Position numbers and translations under genes: made by a program
Part shown: piece by piece, positions 63,875-64,000 of the stretch
How the letters are laid out: every line of letters begins with the position of its first letter
How positions within the stretch are numbered: position 1 is the first letter of the stretch
Notes under the pieces: generated by a model
What the model saw: only the letters and a program-made list of their open reading frames with translations
Told to the model about the DNA's origin: nothing
Databases searched by the model: none
DNA from: Sphingobacterium paucimobilis HER1398
Lineage (GTDB): Bacteria; Bacteroidota; Bacteroidia; Sphingobacteriales; Sphingobacteriaceae
NCBI RefSeq assembly: GCF_000416985.1
Contig: NZ_ATDL01000004.1
Coordinates: forward strand, 1 to 64,000
DNA length: 64,000 nt
Reading direction: 5' to 3'

Positions 63875-64000
63875 TCATTTTCATTTTGTATTCTGAGGGT
63901 TTAGGCTTAAATCTTATATAATAGCGTCTAGACGCCGTTATTGAAGGAATTGTATGGGTAGGATTTTACGGATTGTCTCGTTAAGAACAGATTATTATGT

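Noticed and set aside
63924..63935. 12-bp perfect palindrome GCGTCTAGACGC near the right edge
   Set aside because: Short, single, and about 55 bp upstream of the GT4 promoter; not enough to call a site.

Overview
The window looks like chromosomal DNA of a Bacteroidota member, most likely Sphingobacteriaceae (Sphingobacterium/Pedobacter-like). Evidence: a SusC/SusD pair; many promoters with the Bacteroidota -7 box TAnnTTTG instead of a sigma70 -10; few Shine-Dalgarno sequences; a Bacteroidota-type short SRP RNA; a queuine tRNA-ribosyltransferase without zinc cysteines; and many secreted or outer-membrane proteins. No phage, insertion sequence, CRISPR array or complete tRNA was seen.

Layout. 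1-788: a tandem array of near-identical ~358-bp units, each with a mini GIY-YIG endonuclease gene, a tRNA-3'-end-like sequence and a terminator; the second gene copy is frameshifted. 925-5950: an isolated SusC/SusD importer pair with two LacI-like half-palindromic sites 21 bp apart upstream. 6060-9908: der, cysS and a secreted tandem SnoaL-like protein. 9910-18448: SurA-type PPIase, lactonase, mtgA, secreted isoaspartyl peptidase/asparaginase, mutS and an unknown barrel protein. 18496-24640: trmN6, phosphodiesterase, fbp, MerR regulator, a mini HExxH membrane protein, accD, SRP RNA, dprA and a small conserved ORF. 24646-29777: rsmG, a glycosyltransferase, tgt, an LptF/G permease and an EamA transporter. 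29782-35547: a complete seven-gene mrpABCDEFG Na+/H+ antiporter operon. 35808-47199: acs, a UbiA-like protein, a 2-hydroxyacid dehydrogenase, an FAD monooxygenase, rsmA, pdxA, cca, a PRiA4b-like acidic-tailed protein, miaA and ilvE. 47358-55445: an envelope cluster with an OmpA-family barrel, a lipid-anchored TPR-CHAT protease-like protein, a PKD/barrel protein, an ECF-type sigma factor and a TPR anti-sigma-like protein. 55442-63850: GH3-family adenylase, lptB, recJ, an MBL hydrolase, a KhtTU-type K+/H+ antiporter, a MIP18/SufT protein and a GT4 glycosyltransferase.

Most genes are housekeeping. Several cooperate locally: trmN6, tgt, cca and miaA all act on tRNA; the LptF/G-type permease and lptB belong to LPS export; Mrp and KhtTU control cation and pH balance. 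The strongest candidates for less-described biology are (1) the divergent sigma/anti-sigma plus CHAT/PKD envelope module at 49320-55445, in which the CHAT His/Cys dyad is intact and the protein is predicted to face the periplasm, and (2) the GIY-YIG/tRNA-end tandem array at the left edge, which is cut by the window boundary. Start codons were moved inward for several genes (mtgA, mutS, trmN6, the GT2 glycosyltransferase, the 2-hydroxyacid dehydrogenase, rsmA, pdxA and the PRiA4b-like gene), on the basis of promoter-box position and family N-termini.
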